A stretch of DNA of 64,000 nt from Neptuniibacter caesariensis (GTDB lineage Bacteria > Pseudomonadota > Gammaproteobacteria > Pseudomonadales > Balneatricaceae): assembly GCF_000153345.1 (NCBI RefSeq), contig NZ_CH724125.1:1796864-1860863 (forward strand), given 5' to 3'. How positions within the stretch are numbered: position 1 is the stretch's first letter; each line of letters begins with the position of its first letter. Of this stretch, positions 6,867-15,900 are shown piece after piece. The notes under the pieces were generated by a model. It worked only from the letters and a program-made list of their open reading frames with translations, ran no database searches and had not been told where the DNA came from. A program made the position numbers and the translations under genes.

Positions 6867-8855
6867 CTAAATTTTACTACTGGTAAATGAAAGTATCTCT
6901 CTCTGCCGCTCATCTTGCTTGAGTAACTCAGCACGCATACGAGCATGATCAGCCTCTAACTGCTTCTGGGCCCGCCTCATAAGAATTGATAATAATCGGG
7001 TCCTTAGTGCTGAAGGTACAGGCCAAGCAAAAAAACGCTTTAAAAGATCTGAAAAGGCTTCAGATAAAATAGTATCCTCAAGCGAAAGTATCACTTCAAA
7101 ACTGCCCTGATCACCCTGGCGAGCACAACGCCCTTCGAGCTGACGATCAATCCGAGAAGCTTCGTGAAGCTCCGTAAGAATAACATGCAATCCTCCCGAG
7201 GCCTCCACATCAACACTCAGTTTAATATCAGTACCACGTCCCGCCATATTGGTGGCGATGGTAACACAACCCGGCTCTCCAGCACGGGCCACAATATCAG
7301 CTTCTGACTGGTCCTGCTTTGCATTCAATAGCTGATGTTCAATCCCTAATTTTAGCAAGCGTTCACTGAGATGCTCTGATGCAGCGACAGAGTGAGTACC
7401 CACCAACACCGGCCGCCCCTGAGAATGAAGGTGCCTTACACCCTCGGCTACTTTCTGCCACTTTTCATGTTCGGTAGGTGAGATGCTCACACCCAGTTTT
7501 TTACGTCGGCTAGGTTTATTAGTTGGTATATTTACAACGGGTAATCCATAAACCTGCCAAAGCTCAGGCATGACCTCTTTGGCTGTACCGGTCATCCCAC
7601 CCAGATGATGGTAAAAGCGGAAAAAGTTCTGAAAACTGATTCGGGCCAACGTTTCACGGGGGTTACTCAGCTCACACCGTTCCTTAATCTCGATAAGCTG
7701 ATGCAAGCCCCTTTCCCAGGTTCGATCTTCCATGACGCGGCCGGTATGCTCATCAACAATCATGACTTTGTCATCTTTGATCAGATAGTGCTTATCACGT
7801 ATAAATAGATGTAGCGCCGTTAAAGCTTGAAACACTAGTTCCAGGCAGCGAACCCTTCCAACCCAAAAGGGCCCTAGCCCATCCGTCAGTTGGAGTACAC
7901 GAGCTTCTCCATCTTCAGTATATTCGATCCTTCGCTCACGTTGATTGACCAGGTAATGTGTTTCTGCTTCAAGTTCTTGCGCAATATCCATTGCCTGCTG
8001 ATAAACTTCTCTTTGCTCTTCCTGTTCAATTTCAGGCCCTGAAATGATCAGCGGTGTTCTCGCCTCATCCAATAAGACGCTATCCGCTTCATCAACGATA
8101 GCGAAATGCAGACCTCGTAACATCAGCCCTTCCAGTATCTGCTGATTACCTTTTAGGCGTTCGGCATGAAGATGCAATTTATGCTGTTTATCCTCAAGTA
8201 CAATACTGTCCTTTAAATAGTCGAATACCAGCTCTTTATTAGTACAGTAGACCACGTCTTTTGCGTAAATTTCCCGGCGCTCTTGTGGGGAAAGCCCGTG
8301 CACAATTACACCTACACTTAATCCAAGCCGTTCATAAACGGGAGCCATCTCTTCGGCGTCACGCGCAGTCAGGTAATCATTGACCGTCACAACATGCACT
8401 GGTACACCGGCAAACGCAGCGGTAGCAGCAGACAGTGTTGCAGTAAGCGTTTTACCTTCCCCGGTATGCATTTCCGCGATATTGCCATGAAACATGGCAA
8501 GGCCGCCGAGTAACTGGCTGTCAAAGTGTTTCATTCCCAGCGTACGCCCTGCCACTTCTCTGACCAGTGCAAAGCTTCTCACTAGCAATCTATTGGTAAT
8601 GCCTTGCTTAAATAATTCAGAACGCAGTTCAGCAATATACGAATCGATTTCTGCTTCCGTTAATGATTCGAGCCTGATCGACTCCCTGTGGATAGGTCGG
8701 AGAAAACGTTTGTAACTAGATAGAGAGGAACGAAAAGGTCGAGAGAGAAAAGCCGCCAGCCGATGTGACCAACGCTCCATACGCCCCTGCTTATGCAGAT
8801 TTAACTGAGGACGCTCGAGAACAGATTGAGGAAGACGTTGAGGACGTTTATACAT
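6867..8855 (-). CDS. SecA-like ATPase, C-terminally truncated (accessory export motor)
   Basis: A 662-residue SecA homologue; housekeeping SecA is about 830-910 residues. Nucleotide-binding domain 1 carries TGEGKT (131-136) and VDEADS (254-259), the preprotein cross-linking domain follows (about 275-400, with KVMIVDEHTGRVMEDRTW), and nucleotide-binding domain 2 ends with the TNMAGRGTDIKLS block. The protein stops in the helical scaffold, around AQKQLEADHARMRAELLKQD, so the helical wing, two-helix finger and zinc-binding tail of SecA are missing. It replaces the ABC ATPase expected in a type I system and is probably the motor or loading factor for the giant protein. The ATG at 8855 overlaps the end of the M50-HlyD gene, implying coupled translation; a TTG one codon earlier is possible. 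Confidence 0.88.
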   Translation of the reverse strand: MYKRPQRLPQSVLERPQLNLHKQGRMERWSHRLAAFLSRPFRSSLSSYKRFLRPIHRESIRLESLTEAEIDSYIAELRSELFKQGITNRLLVRSFALVREVAGRTLGMKHFDSQLLGGLAMFHGNIAEMHTGEGKTLTATLSAATAAFAGVPVHVVTVNDYLTARDAEEMAPVYERLGLSVGVIVHGLSPQERREIYAKDVVYCTNKELVFDYLKDSIVLEDKQHKLHLHAERLKGNQQILEGLMLRGLHFAIVDEADSVLLDEARTPLIISGPEIEQEEQREVYQQAMDIAQELEAETHYLVNQRERRIEYTEDGEARVLQLTDGLGPFWVGRVRCLELVFQALTALHLFIRDKHYLIKDDKVMIVDEHTGRVMEDRTWERGLHQLIEIKERCELSNPRETLARISFQNFFRFYHHLGGMTGTAKEVMPELWQVYGLPVVNIPTNKPSRRKKLGVSISPTEHEKWQKVAEGVRHLHSQGRPVLVGTHSVAASEHLSERLLKLGIEHQLLNAKQDQSEADIVARAGEPGCVTIATNMAGRGTDIKLSVDVEASGGLHVILTELHEASRIDRQLEGRCARQGDQGSFEVILSLEDTILSEAFSDLLKRFFAWPVPSALRTRLLSILMRRAQKQLEADHARMRAELLKQDERQREILSFTSSKI

Positions 8856-10989
8856 CAAACTGTCTCAAGAAGACTCTGCGGATTGAACGGTACCAGCGGT
8901 AAGCCAAAGGCTCGGGGTCATGTTCTATGAGTACATAAACCCTTTCATCATATCTTTGCTTAGGTGCATCAGGCACAGAGAGATCGATCCTAAAATGACT
9001 GCGGAAGCTCTTCAGTCCATCCTCATTATTTGGATCTAAAGCGATTCGCCCTCCGCCCTCAGTGCTAAGCACCAAACTCGGTAGCTGCTGAGTTGTAGCG
9101 GGTAATGCCCGAACAATTTCACCTTTATAAACATCATTAGGGGAAGACGAAAAACGTAATTCAACCGACCGGTTCTGGTTGCGAACCTGGTCAATTTCAT
9201 CCTCCGACACCATGGCTACCAACGACAACTGATTATAATCGACCACATACCCAATCAATTCCCCTCGGTTAACATAACGGCCCAGAATTCTATGTGCATC
9301 AGGCACAATAAACTCGCCCGACGCAGAACTGTATAAATTGATCCCTTTGAGGCGCTCCTGAGCCCGCTGGTATTCGCGCTGAATAAACTGCAACTCTTCT
9401 CGCAATATTTCACTGGCAGATCGATCGCGTAAACTCGCTTCAAGCCGGATTTCAGCTTCAGCGATCTGAGCTTGTAAAACCTGAACCTTCGCTTCCAGAT
9501 CGGGTGCGGAGAATTTTAAGAGTAGCTGCCCTTCAATCACCTGCTTGCCCGAAGAAACCTCGAGGGATTCAACAAACCCTGAAACCTGAGATCTCACATA
9601 CGAATCCTGAGGAACCCAAAGCACTCCTTCAGTCTGAGTCTTATAAGGCACAGGGAATAAAAAGATCAGCCCAGCGATAGCGCCAATCAAAATCGATGAT
9701 ATCGTAATAACCCGAACACGCTTAGCACGCAGTTCCGGGTCAGTTGCAGGTTTGGTAATTGTTTTTAGAATCGGCATAAACAGGGTCGCCCAAATTGACC
9801 ATACGGCTAGCAAACTACCAATAACAAAGTACTGACTTGCTACAAACAAGGCTATCGCCACCATTACAAAGAGTCGATAGATATAGGCAGCTGAAGCATA
9901 AAAAGCTAACCAGGCTCCTTCACCTCTCGACCCTGCTGGCGCAGTCAGATTGCGAACTCCATATAAGTATTTTTTTGTCAGATAAGCAACCTGGCGATTG
10001 CCTCTGGAAGCCAGATTGGGAATCTCCAGAAAGTCCGAGAGCACATAATAAGCATCAAACCTCAACAGAGGATTCCCATTAAAAAGCAGTGTCGAAAAAC
10101 CACCGATCAGCATAGTGTTGAAAGCTATAGCCCGAACAATGCCAGGTTCAGCCAATGTCCAGACGACCATCGCAATGGCAGCGACCATGAGCTCAACCAT
10201 AATACCGATGGCTCCCACCAACATACGCTGATACTTATTTCTAAAAGCGCTTGCGGCGCTGGCATCTACATAAGGTACGGGGAAAAGAACCAGTAGCATA
10301 ATGCCAACTTCATGAACCTCTCCACCCCATCGTTTCACCGCATATGCATGACCAAGCTCATGTATAACTTTCACGAAGGGGTAAACAAGCGCTATGAGTA
10401 ACAGGTTTTCCAGGGCAAGCACTCTATCACTTATATTTTCAGTCAGTGCTTCCCAGTGTACGACTGACAGGGACAAGCCAACAAAAATAATAAACGCCCA
10501 AAGGAGCATTCCGAACCATGAATAGAAGGGTCTGACCAACCACATGGTTGAGGAAAGAAAGCCCTCCGGGTCCATCATCGGAATTCGCACACTCAGAGGA
10601 GATTTCAACTGCTGGACCAGTTTTCTTTGCGCCTGTTCTCTGCGCCTGATTTGAAGTTCTTCGATGTCTGGCAATATATCGGACTGAATTACATTGGCCC
10701 GATTTAGCTGGGCAACAAGCTGGATAACCTCATCCTGTGTCGGCATACCATCACCGAGACGCTTGCATGAAACATCCCATACCTGTTGTAGTGAACGCCT
10801 TCCATCCATCAAGCCAATAATTTGATACGCTTCAGGGGAAAAACGCTGAAACTGTCCGGTCACATGGTCCTGCAGCACATACCAGGTTTTTCCTCGATAC
10901 TGATGACGATGGATGTGAGCATGCTTACGCAGACGAATTTTCAAATCAGCTACGCGATACCAGGATGCACTAAACAGAGAAACAGACAC
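8848..10989 (-). CDS. PqqD-like / M50 metalloprotease-like / HlyD fusion membrane protein
   Basis: A ~713-residue polytopic inner-membrane protein. Residues about 23-108 resemble the PqqD/RRE fold, including YVLQDHVTGQFQRFSPEAY. Membrane segments begin near 160. The site-2-protease (M50) zinc motif HELGH lies at 210-214, with the partner motif NPLLRFDAYYVLSD at 306-319 carrying the third ligand Asp, so the zinc site looks intact. After more membrane helices, residues about 455-680 form a HlyD-type periplasmic adaptor with lipoyl-like halves and a coiled hairpin. Similar M50-HlyD fusions occur in peptide and RTX export loci. The GTG at 10989, preceded by AGGGGG, is preferred; an earlier GTG at 11010 has no visible ribosome-binding site. 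Whether it cleaves a substrate or only serves as a scaffold cannot be told. Confidence 0.85.
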   Translation of the reverse strand: MSVSLFSASWYRVADLKIRLRKHAHIHRHQYRGKTWYVLQDHVTGQFQRFSPEAYQIIGLMDGRRSLQQVWDVSCKRLGDGMPTQDEVIQLVAQLNRANVIQSDILPDIEELQIRRREQAQRKLVQQLKSPLSVRIPMMDPEGFLSSTMWLVRPFYSWFGMLLWAFIIFVGLSLSVVHWEALTENISDRVLALENLLLIALVYPFVKVIHELGHAYAVKRWGGEVHEVGIMLLVLFPVPYVDASAASAFRNKYQRMLVGAIGIMVELMVAAIAMVVWTLAEPGIVRAIAFNTMLIGGFSTLLFNGNPLLRFDAYYVLSDFLEIPNLASRGNRQVAYLTKKYLYGVRNLTAPAGSRGEGAWLAFYASAAYIYRLFVMVAIALFVASQYFVIGSLLAVWSIWATLFMPILKTITKPATDPELRAKRVRVITISSILIGAIAGLIFLFPVPYKTQTEGVLWVPQDSYVRSQVSGFVESLEVSSGKQVIEGQLLLKFSAPDLEAKVQVLQAQIAEAEIRLEASLRDRSASEILREELQFIQREYQRAQERLKGINLYSSASGEFIVPDAHRILGRYVNRGELIGYVVDYNQLSLVAMVSEDEIDQVRNQNRSVELRFSSSPNDVYKGEIVRALPATTQQLPSLVLSTEGGGRIALDPNNEDGLKSFRSHFRIDLSVPDAPKQRYDERVYVLIEHDPEPLAYRWYRSIRRVFLRQFDV

Positions 10990-11000
10990 AGCGCCCCCTG

Positions 11001-12869
11001 CTAACCCCACCAGGACCAGATTTTAAGACGCAACCATTCCTGCATTTCCCGAGTCCAGATAGACAGCAAATTACGCTCATCAATATGAATCTTACCAACG
11101 CCTTCCATGCCAGGTTGCAGTTGTAGCGACTGGCCCTGCAAAGAAGCTTCTACAACAAAAAAAGTGGCGCCATCACGCGCTTCAGTTAGTGGTGTAATTT
11201 TTGTCACAACAAAGTCGAATGGTGTTTCAGGCAGTGCAGAAAGGTGAAGTACGCCTTCCTGCCCGACGGATACATCTGCGATTCGGCTCTCTTTAATAGA
11301 CAGGTTGATACGATAAAAATGTAAGGGGGAAACTTCGAATAAAACCTCACCTTTCTTAACGGCACCACCTAACCTCTGACTCAGATCACCACTTACTATC
11401 CGGCCTTCAAAAGGAGCTAGCAGCTTGGCACGGGAAAGCTGACTGTCAACCAGCTCGAGCTGCGCTTCAATCTGGGCTTTCTGTGCATTAATAATATTTA
11501 ATTTAGCCCGATCATGAAAAGCCAGAGCCTCTTGATACTGACGATTAAGCTTTGCCTTTTCGCTCAACCACTTTAGCTTTTCGAGATGGAGATCACGGTC
11601 ATCCAGTTGAACTAACAGCTGATCTTTCTTAACCAGGTCACCTGCACGATAAATAGCAGAGTGAATGTAGCCATCATATGGGGCCGCAATCACCCTCTGA
11701 ATATAACTATCCAACTTGGCATCAGCGGATAATCGATAGGTTCCCTGTGCAACAGAGAAAAAGATGATGAGCAGAGCTGTACCAATAAACAACAGCTTAC
11801 GCCCTAGAAAACCTGCACCAAATAGTCGGGATAACTGGGTCTTTCCTGAGTCCCAGGCTTTCAGTAATAGCGCACGATCGTTAAGTCGCTTATCCTCCAA
11901 AGCAGGTATAACAAGCGCTGCAATACTCTCACATAACGCAATCTCCTGTTCAGTAAAAGGCAGGTCAGGATTACGTTCAAACGTCAGAGCACCCACTACC
12001 TCAGTATTTACATACAGAGGAATACTCAATACCACCGCATCACCCTGTTGCTGCGACAGCCTGGCGTGAGCAATAACGACGGAGCTGCTATCCAGATCTG
12101 GGTTCGGATAAACAACCGCTTGCTGTTGATCAATTGCTTCATCCATCACCTCTTCGATACAACGGATAAGATTCATCCGCTTACCAAACTGGGTGCTATG
12201 GGAAAGGTGAAGAACTTTAGAATGGCCTTTTTGGTACTTACCCAGCGACACTCTGTCACAGTTCAACAACACAGCTAATTCAGTGACTAAACGCATTGCT
12301 GAGCTAGCATAGTCAGGTTCTGACTGAACACTGGCTAAAAAGTCGATGCTTTTTTCTAAGCAGCCATCCCGTGCTTGTTGTTGCTGTTTTTCGAGTCGGA
12401 GCTTGAGTACTTCGAGACCTGCACTACCCACTTCAAGCAACTGCATCGCCCGTTTTAATTGTTGTTCGGAAGATATTTCAACAACAATAGCAGCTACAGC
12501 AATAAGCTCAGCTTCAGAAAGAACAGGATAACCTATAGCAAACAGTTCTTTTCCTGAGGTTTCCGTTGCTAAAGCAGTGACCAGTGCGGTACGACTGGCA
12601 ATAATTTCTTCCGCCAGACCATTCAGTTCATCGAGAAACTCAGGGGTTTGGGGCCATAAGGCCATAGGGTGAAAAGCACTTTCATCTTCTTCTATCAGCG
12701 CAAGTAATAAGGCAGATCGAGCCTCATTAATTAGTTCACACTGTTGGCCAAGCCAGTCCTGATAATAGTTACTGCCTTGATGAGAATAGTTAAGCACTTC
12801 CACAGAGGATTCTGCAGTTGCGGCCGTACTGGCAGTTGGGGTGGAACTGATGTCTAACGAATTATCCAT
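11001..12869 (-). CDS. GAF-domain HlyD-type membrane adaptor
   Basis: A 622-residue membrane fusion protein. Residues 1-170 are acidic and helical. Residues about 180-325 form a GAF domain (VTELAVLLNCDRVSLGKY, IPLYVNTEVVGALTFERN, FTEQEIALCESIAALV). A single membrane helix lies near 358-377. The rest is a HlyD adaptor with lipoyl half VIAAPYDGYIHSAIYRAGD, a coiled-coil hairpin, second half AKLLAPFEGRIVSGDL and a C-terminal beta-barrel. The GAF domain would lie in the cytoplasm and the adaptor in the periplasm, so a cytoplasmic ligand could gate the export complex. No GGDEF or kinase domain is attached. It follows the giant gene after a terminator-like hairpin and ends just before the M50-HlyD gene. 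Confidence 0.86.
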   Translation of the reverse strand: MDNSLDISSTPTASTAATAESSVEVLNYSHQGSNYYQDWLGQQCELINEARSALLLALIEEDESAFHPMALWPQTPEFLDELNGLAEEIIASRTALVTALATETSGKELFAIGYPVLSEAELIAVAAIVVEISSEQQLKRAMQLLEVGSAGLEVLKLRLEKQQQQARDGCLEKSIDFLASVQSEPDYASSAMRLVTELAVLLNCDRVSLGKYQKGHSKVLHLSHSTQFGKRMNLIRCIEEVMDEAIDQQQAVVYPNPDLDSSSVVIAHARLSQQQGDAVVLSIPLYVNTEVVGALTFERNPDLPFTEQEIALCESIAALVIPALEDKRLNDRALLLKAWDSGKTQLSRLFGAGFLGRKLLFIGTALLIIFFSVAQGTYRLSADAKLDSYIQRVIAAPYDGYIHSAIYRAGDLVKKDQLLVQLDDRDLHLEKLKWLSEKAKLNRQYQEALAFHDRAKLNIINAQKAQIEAQLELVDSQLSRAKLLAPFEGRIVSGDLSQRLGGAVKKGEVLFEVSPLHFYRINLSIKESRIADVSVGQEGVLHLSALPETPFDFVVTKITPLTEARDGATFFVVEASLQGQSLQLQPGMEGVGKIHIDERNLLSIWTREMQEWLRLKIWSWWG

Positions 12870-12890
12870 GGCTTTTAAGGCCTGTACATG

Positions 12891-12930
12891 AAAACGAAAA
12901 GGGCCGCATGCAGATAGCCGCAGCGGCCCC
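12891..12930 (-). terminator. Terminator-like hairpin between the giant gene and the export genes
   Basis: On the minus strand the stem GGGCCGC (12923-12929)/GCGGCCC (12901-12907) is followed by TTTTCGTTTT. It lies 20 bp after the stop codon of the giant gene and before the GAF-HlyD gene. It probably attenuates read-through so that the structural protein is made in excess over the export machinery, or protects the 3' end of the giant mRNA. Confidence 0.7.
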
Positions 12931-12950
12931 TAAGTAAAAGTCTATCCTAA

Positions 12951-15900
12951 TTACTTCTGAATATCTTCCCAGCTCATATAAGCAGATTTTCTATTTCTAG
13001 CTTTAATCTGGTTTAGTGATTCATCAGACACTTTAGAATTGGCTTTTTGCTTGCCTGTTTTATTCGCTTTCATCACTGCCCAACCACTGAAACCAGCCAA
13101 AGCGGCTTCCAGGTTATCGGCAATGTTTGCAGACTCATCTTTATCTTCAGTTTTATCCGAAGATTCACCTTCAGCTGGACTAGCCTCCTGAGTATCTGCT
13201 GACTCAGCATCAGCATCATTCTCAGTATTTGCCTCCGGTGCGACACACTCCTGAGGCTGTTCTTCACCCTCAGCGCCTTCAACGACCTCACCCTCAACAG
13301 GTATACACTCTTGCTGCTCAGCGTTGGTTTCTCCTTCCGCTGGCACAGCTCCTTCGACCTGCTCAGCCTCTTCAGTTTCATCACCAGCAGCTGTCGGATC
13401 AAACTGAATGACAACATCAACACCCGGTGCTGCAGTTCCACTGAGGTTCTGGAGATCGACCAGACGCCCCAGAGCGGCCAAAGCATCATCGGTAAGTTCA
13501 GTGGAAACAGCCGTACGACTACGGGCAACCTCACCCAGTGCAGACTGATCAAAGATCTGTTGCGCAATACTCTTGTAAAGGCCGATCTGCGAGGAACGAA
13601 TCAGGTCCAAACCACCTTGAGCCAGTGTAATAACGAATGTTGCTTGCTCACCCGATGTTTCGGCATCAGCTGCAAATGTGTAGCGAGCATACTCACCCAC
13701 CATGACATCTTCAGAGAAACTACCGTAGAACAGATCACCACCCGCACCACCAATCATGCGGTCGAGGCCTTCACCGCCTCTCAGGATATCGTCATCACCA
13801 TCCAGATCATTGATCTCTTCCAGGTCCTTCGATTCCAGAACAATCGTAGATGGATTACGCGTAACCATACCGGAGTCACCGGTCATCAGGTCATCACCAG
13901 CACCACCATCCAGTTCATCTTTGCCGAACCCACCGAAGATGATATCGCGATCATCGCCACCAGTCAGATTGTCGTCACCGCCCAATGTAAAGTCATCGGT
14001 GTAAGCATTTAGATAACGCCCAGATTCATCATTCTGAATGAAGCCATCATCACCAATGATAATGGTTTCGCCAGATTCATTTGTAACCGTGTCGTTACCT
14101 ACACCTGCGATTGCTTGATCATCACCGGAGCCCAGTGAAATATTGTCATCACCACCAGTATCGTTGGTTGTATCAGTGCTCTCTAAGGTGTCACGAATAC
14201 CCAAGTTGAAGGTAATACGACCGTTATCACCAATAACACTATCATTACCGGCGCTAACGCTAATTGTGTCATTCCCTTTACCACCCAGCACAATGTCATC
14301 ACCGGAGCCGGATTCGATCGTATCGTCGTCACCTAGCTCGTGCTCGACCGTGTAGGCTTCAGTTATAACCTCATCAGTGCCGTAGTTCAGCACACCGTTG
14401 TCACCAATAATGTGATCATCACCAGAACCTGTAGTGATATTGTCTTCGCCTAGGCCGGCAATTACACGGTTATGACCCTCACCACCATCAATGATATCCG
14501 CTGCGGTCGCGTCTCCTGCTTCATCAACACTGAAGAAGGTTTCCACATTACCGTTGCTATAGAGTTTCATTTCACCGAAATCACCCATGATCCAGTCACC
14601 GCCAGCATCACCAAAGATGTCATCGGCACCGGCACCACCAAAGATACGATCAGACCCTTCATTACCCTTGATCAGATCTGCCTGACCTTCGGTTTGCTCT
14701 TTAGTCAGCAAGCGAACAAAGCGGTTATTTGCCAGCAATGCCGTAGCGTGATCACCAAAGATAATGTCATCGTCACTGACAACGATTGCAGCTCCGGCAT
14801 CGCCATTGCCACCGAACAAGTTATCGGCGCCAATACCGCCCATAATGAGGTCGTCGCCCTCATTACCTTTAATGGTATCGTTATCTCCATTCACCAGCTC
14901 TACAGTGGTAATCGAATCCAGAGTCGTGATGTCGGTATCACCGTCGTTATAGTCAACAACCGCATGATCACCAATGAGAATATCTGCACCACTACCACCT
15001 TCGATATCATCCTGACCATGGCCACCCATAATGATGTCATCATCAGCTCCACCTTTGAGGATGTCATTAGCCACTTCATCACGATTGGTTGTCGTGACGC
15101 TGACTACCGCACCAGTCGTTAGGATACGATTGGTATCCGTGACCTGATCTATTACACCTTTGTCACCAAAGATGATGTCATTGCCTGAACCACCATCGAT
15201 AGTATCTACACCAACGGTCAGGGCATCCGAAGTCTCAGGGTTATCATTGACCGCATCAGCAGTGTTCACGACACTGAGAACCTGAGTAGACAAACTCAAG
15301 CGTTTTGTCAGATCCAGATTAAAGCCGGCATCACCATAGATATGGTCATCACCACCCAGGCCGTAAATCTCATCATTACCGGAACCACCAGCAATATGAT
15401 CACCGTAGTTACTACCTGTCAGGGTATCGTTACCCTGACCACCATAGATCACAACTGATCCCGAAGCGCCAGAAGCATTGATCGTATCGTTGTAGTTGTT
15501 TGGCGTATCAAACTCACGGGCTTTATCTGTCTTAACATCGGATGTCGATGTATAGGTAGAACCATCCTGAACAGAATCACCTAACAGAATCAGAGGAGAG
15601 CTTGCTCCGCCCCCACCAGTAACCGTGATGGTATCGCTACCGCCACCACCGTGGATCACCGTGATAACACCCTCAGCTGTACTCTGAACAGTAAAGTTGT
15701 CATTACCCTGACCATTGAGTACTTCAACAACTTCCACATCATTGTAGTGGACGCCGTCAGTACCCATGCCAAGCCCGGTAATCGTGGAATCTGTCAGGAA
15801 GCCGGTATCCGCAGAGCGACTGCCATCATTAAACAGATACAGAGTATCGGTTTGCGCGGCTTCATCCGTAGTAATGTCAACGGTTGGAAGCTCTTCATCA

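Noticed and set aside
6867-8855. The housekeeping secA gene
   Set aside because: The protein is ~200 residues too short and lacks the wing, finger and zinc-binding regions. It is also embedded in the giant-protein operon rather than near the cell-division genes where secA is usually found.
13700-15650. CRISPR-like spaced repeats
   Set aside because: The recurrent units encode RTX nonapeptides, vary in sequence, and keep the reading frame. No constant repeat with unique spacers of equal length is present.
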